64,000 bases of DNA, taken from the NCBI RefSeq assembly GCF_003363015.1, contig NZ_QRAP01000008.1:62001-126000 (forward strand), in the 5' to 3' direction. Shown here piece after piece: positions 9,258 to 18,609 of the stretch; the stretch's first letter is position 1; every line of letters starts with the position of its first letter. Below the pieces are notes generated by a model. It was not told the origin of the DNA. It searched no databases and was given only the letters and a program-made list of their open reading frames with translations. Source of the DNA: Enterobacillus tribolii. Lineage in GTDB: Bacteria; Pseudomonadota; Gammaproteobacteria; Enterobacterales; Enterobacteriaceae. The translations under genes and the position numbers were made by a program.

Positions 9258-9521
9258 GATATCTATTTCATGAAATGATCAACAAAACCGGAACCGGCTG
9301 CACAAGGCTCCCATAGCCTGACATTCCGCAACGTGCCCCGCCACGCCGGACGGCATAGGACGAAACGGTTCATCATACTCGTTTTAAGATTATTCAACCC
9401 ATATCTAATTTATATAATTTATGTATCCAGATGTGATTGAAATATGAAGCTAAGTTGTCGCGCGCGCCGTAAAAAGCGCGGCGGCAAAAACTATTGCAAT
9501 GTATTGTTAAATAATAAAATA

Positions 9522-10295
9522 TCAGACCTTTCCGCCCACGATAAACAAGCGCGGAAACGCCAGCAATACGCAACCGTCACGGCGCGGCGGATAAGCCAGC
9601 CGTAACTCCGCCAAATAGCGTTGTAAAAACCGTTCCTGTTCGTCGTCGTTCAGCTTATCCAGAAACGGACGCAGCCCGGTAGCCCGGAGCCAGTCGACGA
9701 TCGCCTGTGCATCCGGCATGACGTGGTAATAAGTCGTGCGCCAGATATCGGGCTGACAGCCGCTTTCCGTCAGTAAATCATAATAGTCATCGGCGCTAAG
9801 CGGCTTTTCACGCAGTTGCCCGATATCGCCAAAGCGCTCCCGCCACGCCTCTTCGCCCGCAACTTTGCGCATCAGTTGGTGCGAGGGTTGATCCAGGTTA
9901 TCCGGTATCTGAAAAGCCAGTACGCCGCCCGGCGCCAGCTGACCGGCCAGGTGCGGAATCAGTCGCCGGTGATCGGGTACCCATTGCAGCGAGGCGTTGG
10001 CATAGATAATGTTCTGCGGCTGCGGCGCATGCCAGGTAGTGATGTCAGCCTGCTGAAACAGGCAGGAAGGCAGCCGTTCGGCCGCTTTTGCCAGCATGGC
10101 GGACGAAGAATCAACGCCGGTGATAACGGCCTGCGGCCAGGCGCGATACAACAACGCCGTGCTGTTGCCGGGGCCGCAGCCCAGGTCGCTGATACAGGCG
10201 GGTGAAACGGCGGAAATTCGCGCCAGCAGCTCCGCCGCCGGGCGGGTTCTTTCCGCTTCAAAACGCAGATAAAGCTCGGGATTCCAGTCTTTCAT
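9522..10295 (-). CDS. tam: Trans-aconitate 2-methyltransferase
   Basis: This 257-residue class I SAM-dependent methyltransferase starts [20 protein letters not shown], the N-terminus of Tam. The SAM-binding motif is [10 protein letters not shown] near residue 35, followed by an acidic residue in VITGVDSS. Tam methylates trans-aconitate, an inhibitory by-product of the citric acid cycle, in the cytosol. An in-frame extension upstream to 10412 exists, but the ATG at 10295 gives the family length (252 in E. coli). The neighbours dusC and pbpG are on the same strand but separately spaced. Confidence 0.9.
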   Translation of the reverse strand: MKDWNPELYLRFEAERTRPAAELLARISAVSPACISDLGCGPGNSTALLYRAWPQAVITGVDSSSAMLAKAAERLPSCLFQQADITTWHAPQPQNIIYANASLQWVPDHRRLIPHLAGQLAPGGVLAFQIPDNLDQPSHQLMRKVAGEEAWRERFGDIGQLREKPLSADDYYDLLTESGCQPDIWRTTYYHVMPDAQAIVDWLRATGLRPFLDKLNDDEQERFLQRYLAELRLAYPPRRDGCVLLAFPRLFIVGGKV

Positions 10296-10377
10296 AACAC
10301 TCCCGGAAGAAAAGCGACAATGAGAAGATCCGGGAAATAAGATAGGTGGGTTACGATCGATGCGCCAGATAAAAACG

Positions 10378-11319
10378 TCAGTCGCCGCACTCACGTTCAA
10401 TAACGGCGGCAATCTCCGCTGATGTCATCAGAGCACGCACCTGGCGGAACAGCTCATCCGCGCAGGGATACTCTTTACGCAGATATCCCAGCCATTGCTT
10501 GATTCTGGCTACGTGATACAGCCCGGTGTCTCCCTGCTTTTCCAGCCGGACATAACGCCGGAGCAGTTGCATCACCGCATCCCACGGCATCGGCGGTTCG
10601 TTGTATTTCACCACGCGGCACAGGTTAGGCACATTGAGGGCACCGCGCCCCAGCATTACCGCGTCGCAGCCGGTTTCATCCATACAGGCACGAGCGCTCT
10701 GCCAGTCACGAATTTCGCCGTTGGCAATCACCGGGATAGTCAAACGCCGGCGGATCTCGCCAATGGCCTGCCAGTCAATGCGGTCGGCGCGATAGCCATC
10801 CTCCTTGGTGCGGCCATGAACGACGATTTCCGTCGCCCCTGCCTGCTGCACGGCATCGGCGATTTCAAATCGTCGCGCCGGGGAGTCCCATCCCAGACGG
10901 ACCTTCACCGTCACCGGCAACGACGCCGGTACGGCAGCGCGAATCGCTTTGGCCCCCTGATAAATCAGTTCGGGATCTTTAAGCAGCGTTGCGCCGCCGC
11001 CGCTGCCGTTTACCGCCCTGGATGGGCAGCCGCAGTTAAAATCAACGCCGTAAGAACCAAGTTCCACGGCGCGACAGGCATTCTCCGCCAGCCACTGAGG
11101 ATACTGCCCCAGCAGTTGCACCCGCACCGGCGTTCCCGACGCCGTACGGCTGTTTCGCTCCAGCTCCGGACACAGACGCAAAAACACTTTTTCAGGCAGC
11201 AGATTATCCACCACGCGCACGAATTCGCTGATGCATAAATCGTAGTCATTGACCGAGGTCAGCAGCTCGCGCACCAGAGAATCCAGCACGCCTTCCATCG
11301 GAGCCAGTAGTACCCGCAT
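10378..11319 (-). CDS. dusC: tRNA-dihydrouridine(16) synthase
   Basis: This 313-residue FMN-dependent enzyme reduces uridine 16 of tRNAs to dihydrouridine. The TIM-barrel N-terminus [21 protein letters not shown] is typical of DusC. The catalytic cysteine lies in [16 protein letters not shown] near residue 98, and phosphate-binding segments VIANGEI and [10 protein letters not shown] follow. Length matches E. coli DusC (315). The frame is open to 11349, but only the ATG at 11319 aligns with the family start. It is divergent from the AhpD-like gene. Confidence 0.93.
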   Translation of the reverse strand: MRVLLAPMEGVLDSLVRELLTSVNDYDLCISEFVRVVDNLLPEKVFLRLCPELERNSRTASGTPVRVQLLGQYPQWLAENACRAVELGSYGVDFNCGCPSRAVNGSGGGATLLKDPELIYQGAKAIRAAVPASLPVTVKVRLGWDSPARRFEIADAVQQAGATEIVVHGRTKEDGYRADRIDWQAIGEIRRRLTIPVIANGEIRDWQSARACMDETGCDAVMLGRGALNVPNLCRVVKYNEPPMPWDAVMQLLRRYVRLEKQGDTGLYHVARIKQWLGYLRKEYPCADELFRQVRALMTSAEIAAVIERECGD

Positions 11320-11561
11320 TGCCCGCCCTTGATAACCGGAAAGGCGCAAATGGTACTGAGTTCATCGCCTGCCCGCAACGGGAGAACAACGATCCGGCGC
11401 GGAAAACAGGAGATCACCCCCACCGTTTCCCGTTGATGCAGCTAACGCATAACGATACGCCTGAGTGGCGTATAAAAAGATCGGCCGTGACCCTGTACTC
11501 TGTTGCCTCCGGAGCCTAAAGTTTCTGCTCACACAAAGACAGCGTTTATGAGGTCACCGTC

Positions 11562-11990
11562 ATGTCACAACTTCGTCTCGCCTATGGTCAACTCTCCCCG
11601 CAAGCCTATGCCGGCTTAATCCAGTGCAATCAGGCGCTGGCGCAAAGCCCGCTGGGCCATTTAATCGAACTGGTATATCTGCGGGTATCACAAATCAACG
11701 GCTGCGCTTTCTGCCTGGACATGCACAGTAAAGCCTTGCGCAAAGCCGGGTACGCACAGCACAAGCTGGACACGCTGGCAGGTTGGCGCGTATCCGAAGC
11801 CTTTGACGAACGTGAACGTGCCGCGCTCGACTGGGCGGAAGCCGTCACCGACATCGCACACAGCGGTACATCGGATGCCTTATTCTCGGCGCTGAAAACG
11901 CACTTCACCGACGCGGAAATTGCCGATCTGACCTTTGCCACCAGCCTGATGAACGCGTTTAACCGGCTGGCCATCAGTATGCGCCAGTGA
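11562..11990 (+). CDS. AhpD-like carboxymuconolactone decarboxylase family protein
   Basis: This 142-residue all-helical protein carries the AhpD redox motif CAFCLDMH (Cys48, Cys51, His55), which in AhpD relays electrons to peroxide-reducing enzymes. The flanking pattern LIELVYLRVSQING and later LDWAEAVT and LMNAFNRLAI fits the single-domain alkylhydroperoxidase D/carboxymuconolactone decarboxylase superfamily. GAGGT precedes the ATG. It stands alone, divergent from dusC and convergent with uvrB. Peroxidase-type activity is likely, but its partner reductase is unknown. Confidence 0.82.
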   Translation: MSQLRLAYGQLSPQAYAGLIQCNQALAQSPLGHLIELVYLRVSQINGCAFCLDMHSKALRKAGYAQHKLDTLAGWRVSEAFDERERAALDWAEAVTDIAHSGTSDALFSALKTHFTDAEIADLTFATSLMNAFNRLAISMRQ

Positions 11991-12003
11991 CAGAACGGAT
12001 ACG

Positions 12004-12023
12004 CCGGGTGCTTCCACACCCGG
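12004..12023 (+). terminator. Hairpin after AhpD-like gene
   Basis: A 7-bp perfect stem (CCGGGTG/CACCCGG) with a 6-nt loop starts 13 bp past the stop codon. A run of five A's rather than T's follows, so its strength is uncertain. Confidence 0.5.
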
Positions 12024-12052
12024 TATCGCGGCAGTAAAAAATGAAATCTGAC

Positions 12053-12069
12053 GGGCGGCAATGCCGCCC
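12053..12069 (-). terminator. Short hairpin downstream of uvrB
   Basis: GGGCGGC and GCCGCCC enclose a 3-nt loop just past the uvrB stop. No U-run is evident on the minus strand. Confidence 0.45.
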
Positions 12070-12075
12070 CGATAA

Positions 12076-14094
12076 TTATGATGCGATGATAAACTGGTCG
12101 CGCAACGCCTGTACTTCATCACGCAGACGCGCCGCTTCCTCAAACTCCAGATTCTGTGCGTGCGTATACATCTGGCTTTCCAGCTCGCGGATTTTCTGTT
12201 CAAGCTGCTTCGGCGACATCGCCTGATATTTTGCTGCCGGCTCCGCCGCACGGGAAGTCCGGGTTCCTTTGTTACGGCCGCGGGCCGGACCATCGCCGAT
12301 TTGCAGGATATCGGCAATCTTCTTGTTCAGCCCTTGCGGCACGATACCGTTCGCTTCGTTATACGCTTCCTGCTTACTGCGGCGGCGCTCGGTTTCATCG
12401 ATAGCTTTCGCCATCGACGGCGTAATGCGATCGCCATACAGAATCGCCATTCCGTTCAGGTTACGCGCGGCACGGCCGATAGTCTGAATCAGTGAACGCT
12501 CGGAACGCAGGAAGCCCTCTTTGTCCGCGTCCAGAATCGCCACCAGCGACACTTCCGGCATATCCAGCCCCTCACGCAGCAGGTTGATCCCCACCAGCAC
12601 GTCAAACTCGCCCAGGCGCAGGTCGCGGATTATCTCAACGCGCTCTACGGTGTCGATATCGGAGTGCAGGTAACGCACGCGTACGTCATGCTCTTCCAGG
12701 TATTCCGTCAGGTCTTCCGCCATGCGTTTCGTCAGCGTCGTTACCAGCACGCGTTCATTGATCGCCGCGCGTTTACGGATTTCAGACAGCAGGTCATCCA
12801 CCTGCGTGGATACCGGCCGTACCTCCAGCCTGGGATCCAGCAGCCCGGTCGGACGAACGACCTGATCGATAACATCGCCGCCGGATTTCTCCAGCTCGTA
12901 ATTCCCCGGCGTCGCAGAAACATAAATCGTCTGCGGCGCCAGCGCCTCAAATTCCTCAAAGCGTAACGGGCGGTTGTCCAGCGCCGAAGGCAGGCGGAAC
13001 CCATACTCCACCAGCGTCTCTTTACGCGCACGGTCGCCGCGGTACATGCCGCCAATCTGGGGAATGGTTACGTGGGATTCATCCACCACCAGCAGGCCAT
13101 CGGCGGGAAGGTAGTCAAACAGCGTGGGCGGCGGCTCGCCCGGCCCGCGCCCGGAGAGGTAGCGTGAATAGTTTTCAATGCCGGAGCAGTAACCCAGCTC
13201 ATTCATCATCTCCAGATCGAACTGGGTGCGCTGCGTCAGGCGCTGCTCTTCCAGCAGCTTATTGTTCGCCAGCAGATTTTTGCGCCGCTCCGCCAGCTCA
13301 TCTTTGATTTCTTCCATTGCCTGAAGAATACGTTCGCGCGGCGTAACGTAGTGAGACTTAGGGTAAACGGTGAAACGGGGCACTTCATACAGCACCTGCC
13401 CGGTCAGTGGATCGAACAGCGACAGCCGCTCCACCTCCTCATCAAACAGCTCAACGCGCAGCGCTTCCTCATCGGATTCTGCGGGGAAGATATCGATGAC
13501 CTCGCCGCGCACCCGGAACGTACCGCGCTGAAATGCCTGATCGTTGCGCGTGTACTGAAGCTCCGCCAGGCGGCGCAGGATCGCGCGCTGATCGATCAAC
13601 ATCCCCTTGGTGAGATGCAGCATCATCTTCAGGTAGGCATCCGGATCGCCCAGGCCGTAGATCGCCGACACGGACGCCACCACCACGACGTCACGCCGCT
13701 CCAGCAGCGCCTTGGTGGCGGACAGACGCATCTGCTCGATGTGTTCGTTGACGGAGGCGTCTTTCTCGATAAAGGTATCGGAGCTGGGAACATAAGCTTC
13801 CGGCTGATAGTAGTCGTAATAAGAAACGAAATACTCCACCGAGTTCTCCGGGAAGAACTGCTTCATCTCGCTGTACAACTGCGCCGCCAGCGTCTTGTTC
13901 GGCGCCAGCACCATGGTCGGCCGGTTCAGATCGGCAATGACGTTAGCAATGGTGAATGTCTTGCCCGAACCGGTTACCCCCAGCAAGGTCTGGTGCGCAA
14001 GCCCGTCCTCCAGCCCTTCTTCCAAACGACGGATAGCCTCTGGCTGATCGCCGGCAGGCTGGAATGCAGAATGTAATTTGAACACTTTACTCAT
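12076..14094 (-). CDS. uvrB: Excinuclease ABC subunit B
   Basis: This 672-residue helicase-like damage-verification subunit of nucleotide excision repair is loaded by UvrA and then recruits UvrC. Visible are Walker A GVTGSGKT at 39-46, the [10 protein letters not shown] beta-hairpin region near 92-101 that clamps DNA, a DESH Walker B box and helicase motif [11 protein letters not shown]-terminal UVR domain (about 632-668, [12 protein letters not shown]) binds UvrC. The ATG at 14094 with AAGGTG upstream matches E. coli MSKPFKL; the GTG nine bases further upstream is rejected. A LexA-type operator lies upstream at 14232-14247. Confidence 0.97.
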   Translation of the reverse strand: MSKVFKLHSAFQPAGDQPEAIRRLEEGLEDGLAHQTLLGVTGSGKTFTIANVIADLNRPTMVLAPNKTLAAQLYSEMKQFFPENSVEYFVSYYDYYQPEAYVPSSDTFIEKDASVNEHIEQMRLSATKALLERRDVVVVASVSAIYGLGDPDAYLKMMLHLTKGMLIDQRAILRRLAELQYTRNDQAFQRGTFRVRGEVIDIFPAESDEEALRVELFDEEVERLSLFDPLTGQVLYEVPRFTVYPKSHYVTPRERILQAMEEIKDELAERRKNLLANNKLLEEQRLTQRTQFDLEMMNELGYCSGIENYSRYLSGRGPGEPPPTLFDYLPADGLLVVDESHVTIPQIGGMYRGDRARKETLVEYGFRLPSALDNRPLRFEEFEALAPQTIYVSATPGNYELEKSGGDVIDQVVRPTGLLDPRLEVRPVSTQVDDLLSEIRKRAAINERVLVTTLTKRMAEDLTEYLEEHDVRVRYLHSDIDTVERVEIIRDLRLGEFDVLVGINLLREGLDMPEVSLVAILDADKEGFLRSERSLIQTIGRAARNLNGMAILYGDRITPSMAKAIDETERRRSKQEAYNEANGIVPQGLNKKIADILQIGDGPARGRNKGTRTSRAAEPAAKYQAMSPKQLEQKIRELESQMYTHAQNLEFEEAARLRDEVQALRDQFIIAS

Positions 14095-14231
14095 GGTCGA
14101 CACCTTGCGGGCTTGCAGCTCTGATACGGGGAATAATAACGCCGCTGTATGTATTGAAGGTTATGCCGTGATTCACTTGCGGGCAATCATTTCTGATTCT
14201 TGCTGGATTATTAGCGGCCGGTATGATTATA

Positions 14232-14247
14232 CTGTATATACAACCAG
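14232..14247. promoter_or_regulatory. LexA (SOS) box upstream of uvrB
   Basis: CTGTATATACAACCAG has the CTG-N10-CAG form with an AT-rich alternating centre, close to the LexA consensus. It lies 138 bp upstream of the uvrB start. uvrB is a known SOS gene in E. coli. Confidence 0.8.
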
Positions 14248-14388
14248 CTTGAAACTTATAATATTGTTTTTATGGAGGCGGCACAGGATTCATTTCCATC
14301 AGATTACACAAGTTTTACAATTTTCACCTGACAATGACATTTATCCCCAGCACGGTCGTCTGAGTTAGCGTTTATCATATGTCTTTGT

Positions 14389-14432
14389 CAAGCCCTTCTA
14401 TATCCGGCATCAATTGTATGCCGAGGTGCTTG
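14389..14432. repeat. Nested inverted repeat in uvrB-bioD intergenic region
   Basis: An outer stem CAAGC/GCTTG with adjoining CCT/AGG encloses an inner 6-bp stem CGGCAT/ATGCCG around a 7-nt loop, followed by ATTTTAG. It could be a terminator-like or structured RNA element on the plus strand. No gene ends here on that strand. Confidence 0.45.
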
Positions 14433-14540
14433 ATTTTAGTTAACACATTGAAATTATTATCATTAAAAAAAAGGACGACTTTCCGGGCAACCCGTCCGTA
14501 ACCCGCGTCTCATCTGCTTTCATCCCTGTTTTCTAAGTCT

Positions 14541-14585
14541 CATACACAAGGTTATCCACAGGAATAGTGGATAACTCCCACCGCC
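14541..14585. other. Candidate DARS1 DnaA-reactivating sequence: paired DnaA boxes
   Basis: TTATCCACA (14552-14560) is a perfect DnaA box. It faces an inverted box AGTGGATAA (14566-14574, one mismatch) with 5 bp between. In E. coli the chromosomal element DARS1, which exchanges ADP for ATP on DnaA using clustered DnaA boxes, lies in exactly this bioD-uvrB interval. The identification combines the seen boxes with that known position. A weaker box, TTATCCCCA, occurs at 14341-14349. Confidence 0.72.
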
Positions 14586-15050
14586 CCGCCTGCGGCCTGA
14601 GTTACAGAAAAATGACGGCTCGTCATAAAAAATTACCGAAAGGCTATTTTTAGTTAAATTTTCAGTTTTTTTCTGCCTGCTATATTCCCGTATGCGCTAA
14701 ACAAAAAATGAAACAAACGAATCGTTATATTCTCTGCCTGCGTTGCATGACGGCATCAGGGAGGCGCCCCAACTTGCACTGAAATTGTCCGAGCAAGCGC
14801 CGACGCGGCGCTGGCGCCGGATGTCGGCAGCGCCTTCCCCTGGCGGCTACGCTATGATTTTGCTGCCCAACGTCCAATCACAGACGTCTTACTTCATTAA
14901 TCCAGGCGCAGGTCACGCCGATCTCCTCCTGACATTTATTAAGGATAAGCAGAGCAAATTTCACTTAATAAGTAAGGATAATATGCTGTTGCCATACTTT
15001 TTCCTGCCAGACCCGAATTTCAACGCTTATTCTCTGGAAAAAATACTGAC

Positions 15051-15578
15051 TTACCTCAACCAACCGGCAATATTACGCTGAAGGCCCGTATCCATATCCC
15101 TCGCCGCCCGGTACAGATTACACTGCATCGTCGTTTGCGCCAGTTCCAGCAGGCCGGCGTCAACCGCACAGCGTTTACGCTCTTTCAGCCAGCGTAACAC
15201 GCTGGCCAGGTGCCAAATCGCCGTTTTTCCCTGATGCAGCGGCGCAGGAAAAGCATACCCGCCCTGCTCCATGATTTTTCTCATGTTCTGCCGGGAAAAA
15301 CCGAGCAAATCAGCAATGTCGGTCAGGCCGACGAAATCCGGTGACGCCTCCGCCAGCACAGCCCCCGGAATCACTGCGCGAACCTGAACGATCGCACTGG
15401 AAATCGCCGCCGCCGCATCCTCCGCCTCACGGTTAAAATTCAGGGCAATGCGGCCATTCAGCCCGATGCCGATCAATGCATCATCACATCCGCCTGCTCC
15501 CAGCGCTTCTATATAAGCGGCGGGATCGGCTTCGGCATCCGGCAATGAAAATATCAGCGTAAACTCAAAATTAGCCAT
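15051..15578 (-). CDS. HicB-like antitoxin / DNA-binding regulator with HTH domain
   Basis: This 175-residue protein has an N-terminal alpha/beta region (about 1-85, MANFEFTLIFSLPDAEADP) and a helix-turn-helix region near 88-140 (LTDIADLLGFSRQNMRKIME, then HLASVLRWLKERKR). The HTH segment resembles MerR/Xis-like winged-helix antitoxins. The ATG at 15578 has AGAGGAG 8 bases upstream and overlaps the end of the upstream small gene by 8 bp, so the two are translationally coupled. In HicAB systems the second gene is the antitoxin and autorepressor. That role here is inferred from layout, size and the HTH. A longer frame to 15653 exists but overlaps the partner more. Confidence 0.6.
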   Translation of the reverse strand: MANFEFTLIFSLPDAEADPAAYIEALGAGGCDDALIGIGLNGRIALNFNREAEDAAAAISSAIVQVRAVIPGAVLAEASPDFVGLTDIADLLGFSRQNMRKIMEQGGYAFPAPLHQGKTAIWHLASVLRWLKERKRCAVDAGLLELAQTTMQCNLYRAARDMDTGLQRNIAGWLR

Positions 15579-15876
15579 CCGTTGTTCTCCTCTTTTCAGA
15601 CATCCGGTTCTGATGAACCTCATTTTGGCCGGGCGTGCCCTGGTGGATGGCACAGTGTTCTACCACTCTGCAAAGCTGCCTGGCATGCAGCTCCGCGCAG
15701 CGGGGCGTTGACCAGACACAACATATGCAAAACTCACCGCAACGGCAGCGCTCGCCGGGATAAGGACAAAACACTTTTCCCCACGCATGACTCCCGCCCG
15801 GCTCAACACGCCAGCCCTGCTGCTCAAGATAACGTAGCGAACGTTCAATCTCTTTCTTTGGATGTACGGGTCTCAT
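15571..15876 (-). CDS. HicA-like putative toxin with cysteine-rich segment
   Basis: This 101-residue protein starts with a helix (KKEIERSLRYLEQQGW) followed by RVEPGGSHAWGKVFCP. That is the HicA-like layout, with a conserved His after a Gly-Ser turn that in HicA is the catalytic residue of an mRNA interferase. Eight cysteines follow in about 40 residues (CPYPGERCRCGEFCICC and later), which is not typical of HicA and may bind zinc. AAGGA precedes the ATG. It is first in a two-gene unit with the HTH protein, set between uvrB and bioD where E. coli has neither gene. The toxin role is inferred, not shown. Confidence 0.6.
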   Translation of the reverse strand: MRPVHPKKEIERSLRYLEQQGWRVEPGGSHAWGKVFCPYPGERCRCGEFCICCVWSTPRCAELHARQLCRVVEHCAIHQGTPGQNEVHQNRMSEKRRTTDG

Positions 15877-15909
15877 AGTTCGTCCTTAGCGTAAAACAGA
15901 CAGATGAAA

Positions 15910-15925
15910 GTTGTCAACTGACAAC
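15910..15925. promoter_or_regulatory. Palindromic operator candidate of the toxin-antitoxin pair
   Basis: GTTGTCAACTGACAAC is an inverted repeat of GTTGTC and GACAAC with a 4-bp centre, 34 bp upstream of the first ATG. On the minus strand it contains a consensus -35 hexamer TTGACA, so binding there would block transcription. This fits autorepression by the HTH partner. Confidence 0.5.
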
Positions 15926-16042
15926 CTGACATGCAATGAAAAACACCGGGGCAATCTAACGCGGCCATCGACGGGGAAAAACTATCAAATTGAAAAGCGG
16001 CGAAACGCCGCGCGTTCTTTTTGCGCGGCGTATGTATGTGCA

Positions 16043-16720
16043 TTAAAGCGTGCGGGGAAGCTCGAGAAATGAGGTCAGTGAAGCGGGATCCGCGCCGGGG
16101 CGAAAAGGAATTTCACCCAGCAGGGGCATCGGTAACAACATACGCAGCGTCGCCATATATTCTTTATGGCGGGCGCCGGGGGGTATCACGCAGTTGGCGA
16201 TCCAGCCACCGGAATGCAGCCCGGCCTGCTGAATAGCCTGCGCCGTCAGCAGCGCATGATTGATGCACCCCAGCTTTACGCCGACGACCAAAATCACCGG
16301 CAGGCGTTCCATCCTGGCCCAGTCGGAGAAAAGTACGGTATCCGAAAGCGGGGTGAACCAGCCGCCGGCCCCTTCCACCAATACCCAGTCTGCCTGCCGG
16401 CTCAGGGAGGCCAGCCCCGCGGACATAACCCCGGTATCAACCGCCATTCCCTCCGCGCGGCTGGCAATATGGGGCGACGTCGGTTCGGCAAAGGTATAAG
16501 GATTGATGTCGTTATAATCAGGCATTGGGAATGAAGCCGCCCGCAGCGCCAGCGCATCGCCGTTGCGCAGCCCTTCAGGGCCGCGCTCACTGCCGGAAGC
16601 CACCGGCTTATAGCCGATAGCCCGTTTCCCTGCCCGTTTCGCCGCTTCGAGCAGCACGCAACTGACGAACGTCTTCCCCACTTCCGTATCCGTTCCGGTC
16701 AAAAACCATCTTTCACTCAC
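16043..16720 (-). CDS. bioD: Dethiobiotin synthetase
   Basis: This 225-residue cytosolic enzyme closes the ureido ring of dethiobiotin from DAPA, CO2 and ATP, the penultimate step of biotin synthesis. The P-loop is GTDTEVGKT at residues 9-17. VEGAGGWFTPL near 116 is the family signature, and NCVIPPG contributes to nucleotide binding. The start overlaps the bioC stop by 8 bp. It is the last gene of bioBFCD. Confidence 0.96.
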   Translation of the reverse strand: MSERWFLTGTDTEVGKTFVSCVLLEAAKRAGKRAIGYKPVASGSERGPEGLRNGDALALRAASFPMPDYNDINPYTFAEPTSPHIASRAEGMAVDTGVMSAGLASLSRQADWVLVEGAGGWFTPLSDTVLFSDWARMERLPVILVVGVKLGCINHALLTAQAIQQAGLHSGGWIANCVIPPGARHKEYMATLRMLLPMPLLGEIPFRPGADPASLTSFLELPRTL

Positions 16721-17474
16721 GTTCTATTACTCCCAGAATTAATTGATAGCTCAGGGGATATTTCCCCTGCCGTTGCGGATAAACCGCCAGCAGGTGCGCC
16801 ATGCGTTGCCGGCCGCTCAGGCCGGGGTGTCGCCCCTGGTGCAGGTGCGTAGCGCCAATCCCCTTCAGGCTGTGCAGCACGCCGGGCACGCTGCTGAACA
16901 ATTCGGTTTCCGTGTGCTGATAAAGCCGGTGCGGGTAAGGCCGGCAGGCATCCGCAATCGCTTCAGCACTGAGAAAATGGTTAACGTGCGGCCGATCGTC
17001 CACCTGCGACCAGGCTTCGCGCAGCTCGCGCAGAGAGTGCTCCGCCAGCGTGCTGAACAGGATCTTTCCGCCCGGACGGGTCACCCTGTGCATTTCTTTC
17101 AGCGCAGCCTTCAGCGAGGTGCACCATTGCACCGCCAGATTGCTGAAGCACAGATCCACACTCGCGTCTTCCAGCGGAAGATGTTCGATATCCCCCTGTA
17201 AATAGCGATCGGCGCAGCCGTTTTCCCGCGCTTTGTCCAGCATGCCCGGCGCCAGATCCAGCGCGGTAACGCAATGCCCGCGCATTCTCCAGGCGTGACT
17301 GAAATAGCCGGTGCCGCAGCCGGCATCCAGTACCTTGCTCCCGGCGGCGGCGGGCGGCGCCAGAGCCATCAGTTTTTCCCCGCTGAGACGCTGAAAGCGC
17401 GCAGCCTGGTCGTACTGCGCGGCGGCGCGGCTGAAGGCCGCTGCGATGGCGGCTTTGTCATGCAGCGCAGTCAT
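16713..17474 (-). CDS. bioC: Malonyl-ACP O-methyltransferase
   Basis: This 253-residue SAM-dependent enzyme methylates malonyl-ACP, disguising it so fatty acid synthesis can build the pimeloyl chain of biotin. The SAM motif [11 protein letters not shown] is near residue 50, and a downstream [10 protein letters not shown] segment is typical of BioC. I chose the ATG at 17474 ([18 protein letters not shown]), which aligns with E. coli BioC (251 residues) and overlaps the bioF 3' end by 17 bp. The open frame extends to 17513, which would intrude further into bioF. Confidence 0.94.
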   Translation of the reverse strand: MTALHDKAAIAAAFSRAAAQYDQAARFQRLSGEKLMALAPPAAAGSKVLDAGCGTGYFSHAWRMRGHCVTALDLAPGMLDKARENGCADRYLQGDIEHLPLEDASVDLCFSNLAVQWCTSLKAALKEMHRVTRPGGKILFSTLAEHSLRELREAWSQVDDRPHVNHFLSAEAIADACRPYPHRLYQHTETELFSSVPGVLHSLKGIGATHLHQGRHPGLSGRQRMAHLLAVYPQRQGKYPLSYQLILGVIERE

Positions 17475-18609
17475 GCAGCGCCTCCAGCAGTAAACGGATA
17501 TCCTGCTCTTCATGGGCGGCGCTCAGCGTAATGCGCAGACGCGCGCTGCCCGGCGGAACCGTGGGAGGGCGAATGGCCGTGGCCCAGATCCCCCGGCGGC
17601 GCAGTGCATCCGCCAGGGTCAGGCTGGCCTGATTATCACCGATGAGCAGCGGCTGAATGGCCGTCGCCGACGCCCCCTGCGAATAAGGCAACTCCGCCGC
17701 GGAATGCCGGAAAAAATCGATATGCGCATGCAGCCGGGCGCGCAGATCATCGCCCCGGCGAATACGTCGCAGCGCAGCGGAAAGCGCGACCGCCTGAGCT
17801 GGCGGCATCGCCGTGCTGTAAATCAGGTGACGGGCGAATTGCAGCAGGTATTCCGCCAGCGGCGCGTCGCATAACACGGCCGCGCCGCTGACGCCGAAAG
17901 CCTTGCCGAACGTCACCACCAGGATTTCCGGCCGTACGCCTTGCCGCCAGCAGCTTCCCCGGCCTTCTTCACCGCAGACACCGATGCCGTGCGCGTCATC
18001 CACCATCAGCCAACCGGCCTTCCGGCGGCTCAGTTGGTGCAACGCCGCCAGCGGCGCGGCGTCGCCGTCCATGCTGAATACGCCTTCGGTCACAACCAGC
18101 GTCTGCCCCTGACTGGGCGCGTCGAGCAGAGACGCCAGCGCGTCCGGGTCGTTATGGCGAAAACGCCGCAGTTCCGCCGGGGAATGCATCGCGGCCTCCA
18201 GCAGGGAAGCGTGGCTGAGTTTATCGGCCAGAATTCTGTCACCGCGCTGCGTCAGCGCGCCGATAACGGCCTGATTCGCGGCATAGCCGGACACAAACAG
18301 CAGCGCGCGCGGAAATCCCAGCCATGCGGCCAGTTCCTCTTCCAGCGCCTGATGCGCCGCCGTGTGGCCGGTAACGTGGCCGGAAGCCGTACTGCCGACG
18401 CCGTAGCGTTCCGCGCCCCGTTGCCAGGCGTCAATCACCGCCGGATCGCGGCTCAGCCCGAGGTAGTCGTTCGCAGCAAAATTGAGATAGCGCCGCCCGT
18501 CCACTTCGACGAAACGCCCCCCGCCCTGGCGGCTGACGCAGCGGGTGCGGTATGCGCCGTCGGCATGACGCTGCGCCAGCGCCGTGCCGATGCGTTGCTC
18601 CCAGCTCAT
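17458..18609 (-). CDS. bioF: 8-amino-7-oxononanoate synthase
   Basis: This 383-residue PLP-dependent enzyme of the alpha-oxoamine synthase family condenses pimeloyl-ACP with L-alanine. The PLP lysine is Lys236 in [18 protein letters not shown] near 204-210 and SGHVTGH near 76-82 are family motifs. Its ATG overlaps the bioB stop by four bases (ATGA), showing operon coupling. Confidence 0.96.
   Translation of the reverse strand: MSWEQRIGTALAQRHADGAYRTRCVSRQGGGRFVEVDGRRYLNFAANDYLGLSRDPAVIDAWQRGAERYGVGSTASGHVTGHTAAHQALEEELAAWLGFPRALLFVSGYAANQAVIGALTQRGDRILADKLSHASLLEAAMHSPAELRRFRHNDPDALASLLDAPSQGQTLVVTEGVFSMDGDAAPLAALHQLSRRKAGWLMVDDAHGIGVCGEEGRGSCWRQGVRPEILVVTFGKAFGVSGAAVLCDAPLAEYLLQFARHLIYSTAMPPAQAVALSAALRRIRRGDDLRARLHAHIDFFRHSAAELPYSQGASATAIQPLLIGDNQASLTLADALRRRGIWATAIRPPTVPPGSARLRITLSAAHEEQDIRLLLEALHDCAA

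Larger units (their letters stand above)
14095..15050. other. Long intergenic region between uvrB and the toxin-antitoxin pair
   Basis: About 950 bp carry no gene I can defend. They hold the uvrB promoter with its LexA box, the nested hairpin at 14389-14432 and the DnaA-box pair. An AT-rich plus-strand frame (14743-15081, with an internal ATG at 14854 leaving 74 residues) overlaps the 3' end of the antitoxin gene. It has no convincing ribosome binding site and no family I recognise. Confidence 0.7.

Noticed and set aside
14743-15081. 112-codon plus-strand frame between uvrB and the toxin-antitoxin pair as a gene
   Set aside because: No ribosome binding site at either ATG, no recognisable family, and it overlaps the end of a better supported gene on the other strand.
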